In this document: piece by piece, positions 59,718 to 64,000 of the stretch | How the letters are laid out: the number at the start of each line of letters is the position of its first letter | How positions within the stretch are numbered: position 1 is the stretch's first letter | Assembly: GCA_022578965.1 (NCBI GenBank) | Contig: MU400585.1 | Coordinates: forward strand, 124,001 to 188,000 | Origin: Xylaria sp. FL1777 | Lineage: Eukaryota; Ascomycota; Sordariomycetes; Xylariales; Xylariaceae | Direction: 5' to 3' | Length of the DNA stretch: 64,000 nt | The notes under the pieces: model-generated | Seen by the model: the letters and a program-made list of their open reading frames with translations, nothing else | Told to the model about the DNA's origin: nothing | Databases searched by the model: none | Translations under genes and position numbers: made by a program

Positions 59718-62563
59718 TAGATTGAGACTCTTATTTTTAGGTATCGTAGAAATAACATAAGATATCATTCTTGGTAACCAGTCTGAACGATCGCTCTTGA
59801 CACCCAAATACCAAGTTTCAGCCAAGTTTCAGTGGCTATATTATGTAGGATGACACAATGCTGTATAAAATCGCTTGAATAACATCTCCATCCTCCCTAA
59901 ACAAGCCTATCGTTGCACGAGAAGGCTCGAGAGATGTAGGAGGTTTAGTTTTGATGTTATCGTAGAGCTTGATAAAGCATTTAACCCACTGCCCATTAAC
60001 GGGCCTCAAGCCTGCTTGGGTGCCCGTGATTAATGCGGTTAGATTTGAATATCTTTTGCTGACGACATTATCCTGCGACTTTCAGAGAGTGCGGTTGGAA
60101 AGGATGTTCTCTTCGGGTCTAGATATTCTACGACACTAGAGTAAATTATGAAGAACTTGAAGAACTACAGCCGATTCCATGTTTAGACAATATCTATCAC
60201 TTAATACTTCTATCCCGGCTTTCTCGAGATACGGATCTGAGCCCGATATGGTGGAAGCATCTTTTTTCATGGGCTCCCCTTAGCCATATCTGATCGCTTG
60301 CGCAGTCTATGACAGGAACCCTGAGCTGTGCAAACATAGTATTTTCCATTCTATAGATGACGGTTCACAGGCTCTTAGCTGAACGTTGATCGGAGTTTGA
60401 TGGTAACACGACTATGCGTTCTCTACTTTACAAGTATGTCATATTCTACCTCTAAGAAGGCTACAGTATCATGGGGCACAAGTCGAGGTTATAGTAGATA
60501 CTATACATCAATATAGCTGCAGTAAATGGAAATGCCCACCTCTTAGAAAGGGTGTGCCAACATTATCCTTTATCGAGGGTTCGTCTTGTGTATCCTTGGG
60601 AGGACCATCAGTAACAGCGTGATTATTCCATTGAGTACTAATATGCGGATTGTTTATGTATTCATAAGGTGGCTGAGTAGGGGGGATATTCTCGGATTAA
60701 GAAACGGTGGTATTGTTTATTTTCACGATATATAAGCGTCAAATGAAGGCAAATTAAACTTGGCGTCTAGTCAAAGAAGGTATAATATATAAAAGTTCTT
60801 AACTTAAGACACTTAACTTTATCTTATGCTCGTCAACAATTCTAGAAAAGAAGTTTGCATTGAGAAGTTTTGAGATTCTCATTCATTATATAATAAAGCA
60901 ATAGACAAGGCCAAATGAGAAAATTTTGCAATCGTACTTTAATAAATGGTCATAATGCTGTCCATTCTCGGTTTGTCTTTAAACTAGGTTTAAATGCTCT
61001 TCCGAGAATTTAACTCTTTTAAGCTTAAGGCTTAAGAGTGACATTGAGTTGGCAGTTTTATGAAAACTTGCCTTAGCTAGGCTTGTTAGGTCTTCGCAAA
61101 GCAGCTCAACACCAAGGGTATATTACGTCTACTAGCAGCCTCACCTTGTCACGCAGAATTCTACCACTACCACTACCACCATGTAGTATAAGAACCATTT
61201 ATTCCCAAAAACTGGTATTGTCAACCAAATCATATATGTGAAGATGCCTTGTGAAAAGCTAACATTTGAACGGGTTTTAAGGCTTCGCAGTAGTTTGTTA
61301 CCATATCTTAATACTAAAGCGTTCAAATTATACAAGTTGACCAGTTGTTAATATTCTTAAGAAACAAAAGAAAAGCAAGTAAATGATGTGCTGTTATTCA
61401 AGGCATGACTACTTATATTTGCGTTGTTAATAACAAAATATGTTTTGTACAATTGATTGTACAGAAATTATAATGCTGGGATTTTGTAGGATTATCTATT
61501 AACTATGATATACGAAGTAGCAATATCTAAATAAATCTGTCAGTACCTACATTGCATAACCTACTTGCCTCCTTTGGGTAGCGTTGCGTCATCTCCCCTA
61601 AGGCTTGGTTTAACGTCGAATTACATGCAGTAGCGTACCTAGGTAGCATGCCGCGTCGGTGTGCAGTCGCAGTCTCAGCCACCGCGTCTGTACGTAGTAT
61701 ATGGGCAGTGAGCTTGCTCCGCCCGAAATAATATGCCCCACAATTAGGGCCTTTGGGCATTGATTAAACGAAGTCTACTTACCTAAGAGAGATATCAATA
61801 GGTACCTAAGCTACCTAGGTAGTATGTTATATTATAGGAGTACCTCATGTAGCTAGGAAGCTGCCGTTTCAAGCTAAGTAACTAACTATCTGAGGTACCT
61901 GCCTACCTGGGCATGCATTTAGGTCCCTAGTGCGGATATTGGCAGGCATGTGCGTGAGGCAGTGCCTGCCCAGCTGTGCGTCCCCTGAAGCCCTGCGTTT
62001 CCATTCACCGCTAACCCAACTATGTTAGTGCAGTTCGGCAGCAACCTCTTGAATCTTTACCCTTGGAGTTTCAACATTCATCTACCCTGCTCGTTCATTT
62101 CCCTACAACCCGTCTTTTCATCCTGAAACTTCTATTGTTCTTGTGCATTACGAACTTTTGCAGCCTCAACTTGGTGCGACGAACATCCCACGGGTGTTCT
62201 CTTGCCTCTACAACGAAGCGTGCGTGTTTCCCGTCTATCGACCGACCTACGAATACCGGTATCTCGATTTGCCCCGTCTGTTCCGCTGTTTCAGCCTCAG
62301 TTCCAACTCCACGATCCACGTTCCTTCATCGACTTCCCCGATCTCAGATTCCCAACACACCCAAGCGCATGCGCAAGTCCCACGGGCGCATTTGCAGCCT
62401 TGGGAAAACTGCCGCCGCTGCGTTTGTAGTGTCACGAGCGTCGAAGTCGTTGACCGCGCGTTACAGTGGCGGCCCAACTCATTTCGAAGTCGCCTCTTCA
62501 TTGCTAGTAGAGGCCCGAATTCTCGACGCTTGACGCTTTTTGTGCAGCATCGCGCCCGCCAAC
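59718..62563. other. 2.8-kb intergenic region, partly AT-rich; no gene supported
   Basis: The segment at about 60,640-61,500 is noticeably richer in A+T than its surroundings and could be an old, lightly RIPped insertion, but I recognise no element. A TAGGTA/TACCTA cluster lies at 61780-61912. The frames at 62063-62595 (156 and 150 codons) lie in the probable leader of the next gene, overlap each other in different frames and have no motifs. Confidence 0.65.
61780..61912. repeat. TAGGTA/TACCTA motif cluster
   Basis: CTTACCTAAGAG, ATAGGTACCTAAGCTACC, TAGGTAGTATG and GAGGTACCTGCCTACCTGG lie upstream of the DUF300 gene. Confidence 0.75.
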
Positions 62564-64000
62564 ATGGGCTCGGGTATATGGAATACGACATGTAACTCCA
62601 CTTTGGAGGATTTGCGCAGTATGTTCTCGTCCAAAATAAGCTTCGCTGCCCCTGTCGTTGCCACGCGCCGAGAGGCTTGGTGCTAAGCGGCTCACGTCGA
62701 TCTATGGATTTGGTAGGCTGACCACTTCGTGCAATATAGTTGGGTCGGAGGAGAAGCTCGCTGGCAACCTGACCTTTCACCAGCTAGCCTTGATCATTGC
62801 TGGAGGTTCTACGATCGTTGCCTACATTGTGAGTTTTTATCTCATGTGGCAACATGCACTTAATTACACGAAGCCTCGCGAGCAAAAACAGTATGCTCCT
62901 TCTAGTCCTTTCGACTCATGATAATTGGGAAACTAACGAATGACAGCATCATTCGAATACTCTTCATGGTACCCATATATGCGACGTCGTCTTTTCTTTC
63001 TCTATGGTTCTACTGGAATGCTGTATACTTCCAAGTTATCAGCGAGGCCTACGAAGCCTTCGCCATTTCGTCTTTCTTCGCCTTAATGTGCCATCTTGTG
63101 GCGCCAGATCTCCACGAGCAGAAGCAGTTTTTTCGCCAGATGCACCCGATAAAGCCTTGGCTCATACCCGTAAACTGGTTCGCTAAGTGCTGCGGTGGTG
63201 ATCGTGGTTGTTGGAGGGTACCAAAATCCGGTCTGACGTGGTTCAACATCATCTGGGTCGGCGTCTACCAGTACTGCTTCATACGCGTCGCTATGGCTAT
63301 CGTTTCCGTGGTAACAGAATATTTTGGTCGATATTGTGAGAGCTCGAACAGCCCTGTATTTGCTCATGTCTGGGTACGTTTAATGACAGAACTGTGGTCT
63401 GTGCGCTTATGTTTGCTAACTCAGCATCACTTACCTTAGGTCATTGTGATTGAGGCTATTGCGGTTACAATCGCTATTTACTGTCTGTTCCAATTTTATA
63501 CGCAGTTCAGGCACCCCTTGGCTGAGCACAAGCTGGGCCTGAAAGTGTTAGCCATCAAGCTTGTCGTCTTCCTGTCCTTCTGGCAAACGATAGCTATCTC
63601 ATTGGCCACCTCCTCAAGTTTGAACCTTATAAGCCCGAGCGCGAAACTCGCATATCCCGACTTAAAAGTCGGTATCCCTAGCTTACTTCTCTGCATTGAG
63701 ATGGCTCTATTTGCCATACTTCATCTGTGGTCTTTTCCTTACGCTCCGTACAAGGAGAACGCCAAGACTACTTTCTACCCTAGCCCTAATCCCTCAATTG
63801 GGATGCCAGCTCGAGAGAATGAGCGTGGGCCTAAAAAAGGAGGATTTGCCGGTCTCAGAGCATTCGCTGACGCTGTTAATGTGTGGGACATCGTGAAGGC
63901 CTTCGGTAGAGGAATCCGATGGTTGTTTGTAGGGGCTAAGCGCCGCCACGAAGACCCAAGCTATCAGCTCAAAGCTGATACAAGCTATCCGATGCCGCAT
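62564..64000 (+). CDS. DUF300 / TMEM184 / organic solute transporter Ost-alpha family protein, 3' end outside window
   Basis: Exons 62564-62618, 62740-62890, 62947-63373 and 63440 to the window end give 398 residues so far. Splices restore STLEDLR-IGSEEKLAGNLTFHQ, then PREQKHIIRILFMVPIYAT, a typical family phrase. Hydrophobic helices cover LALIIAGGSTIVAYIVSFYL, IIRILFMVPIYATSSFLSLW, an IAVTIAIYCLFQFY segment, a VVFLSFWQTIAISLA segment and a SLLLCIEMALFAILHLWSF segment. Also typical are a Cys-rich loop (CCGGDRGC) and, after the helices, NVWDIVKAFGRGIRWLFVGAK plus DPSYQLK. Fungal members are seven-helix proteins of vacuolar or endosomal membranes with poorly defined transport roles. The start MGSGIWNTTCNSTLEDL is the family N-terminus with an Asn-linked sequon. 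The gene continues past 64000. Confidence 0.93.

Noticed and set aside
62063..62595. Frames of 156 and 150 codons before the DUF300 gene
   Set aside because: They overlap in different frames, lack motifs, and occupy the expected promoter and 5' leader of the DUF300 gene.

Overview
The window reads as nuclear DNA of a filamentous ascomycete (Pezizomycotina, most likely a Sordariomycete). The evidence is short introns (52-181 bp) with GTRNGT-type donors and CTAAC/CTGAT-like branch sites, fungal-only families (WSC wall sensor, Nur1/Mug154, ML-domain lipid transfer protein, CSC1/DUF221 channel, fused isopropylmalate dehydratase), and a 20-kb AT block that looks like repeat-induced point mutation (RIP). 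I found no CRISPR array, prokaryotic operon, rRNA or convincing tRNA. The DNA sequence alone does not identify the species.

Layout. Positions 1 to about 20,075 are extremely AT-rich and have no intact gene. Inside lies a heavily mutated Ty3/gypsy chromovirus on the + strand (about 7.5-10.3 kb). RNase H, the integrase zinc-binding and core domains and a C-terminal chromodomain can still be read through the stop codons. There are also several tandem and inverted repeats. Composition changes abruptly at about 20.07 kb. After a 1.7-kb transition zone with a possible LTR relic, a normal gene-bearing arm begins.

Genes in order: LEU1 3-isopropylmalate dehydratase (-, 4 exons); a large disordered protein with two C-terminal membrane segments (-, 2 exons, unknown); NUR1-like nuclear rim protein (-, 2 exons); VMA7, V-ATPase subunit F (+, 4 exons), sharing a 630-bp intergenic promoter with NUR1; NPC2-like PG/PI transfer protein (-, 3 exons); CSC1/OSCA-type DUF221 channel (-, 5 exons); a 1102-residue coiled-coil protein with three copies of an unfamiliar motif (+); a secreted kelch-propeller protein with one membrane segment and a very long cytosolic tail (+); a 6.6-kb stretch without an intact gene but with two decayed reading frames; a WSC-domain wall-stress sensor (+, 4 exons); a cysteine hydrolase of the isochorismatase fold (+); and the first four exons of a DUF300/TMEM184/Ost-alpha membrane protein (+), cut by the window end.

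The genes do not form a pathway cluster. They are housekeeping, membrane and cell-surface genes. Intergenic DNA repeatedly carries clusters of a short TAGGTA/TACCTA motif that I did not notice inside coding exons. I see no clearly new multi-gene system. The observations most worth following are the base context of surviving cytosines in the AT block, the erased but correctly spaced integrase triad, the triplicated motif in the coiled-coil protein, the orphan two-TM protein, and the decayed frames at 51.8-53.8 kb.
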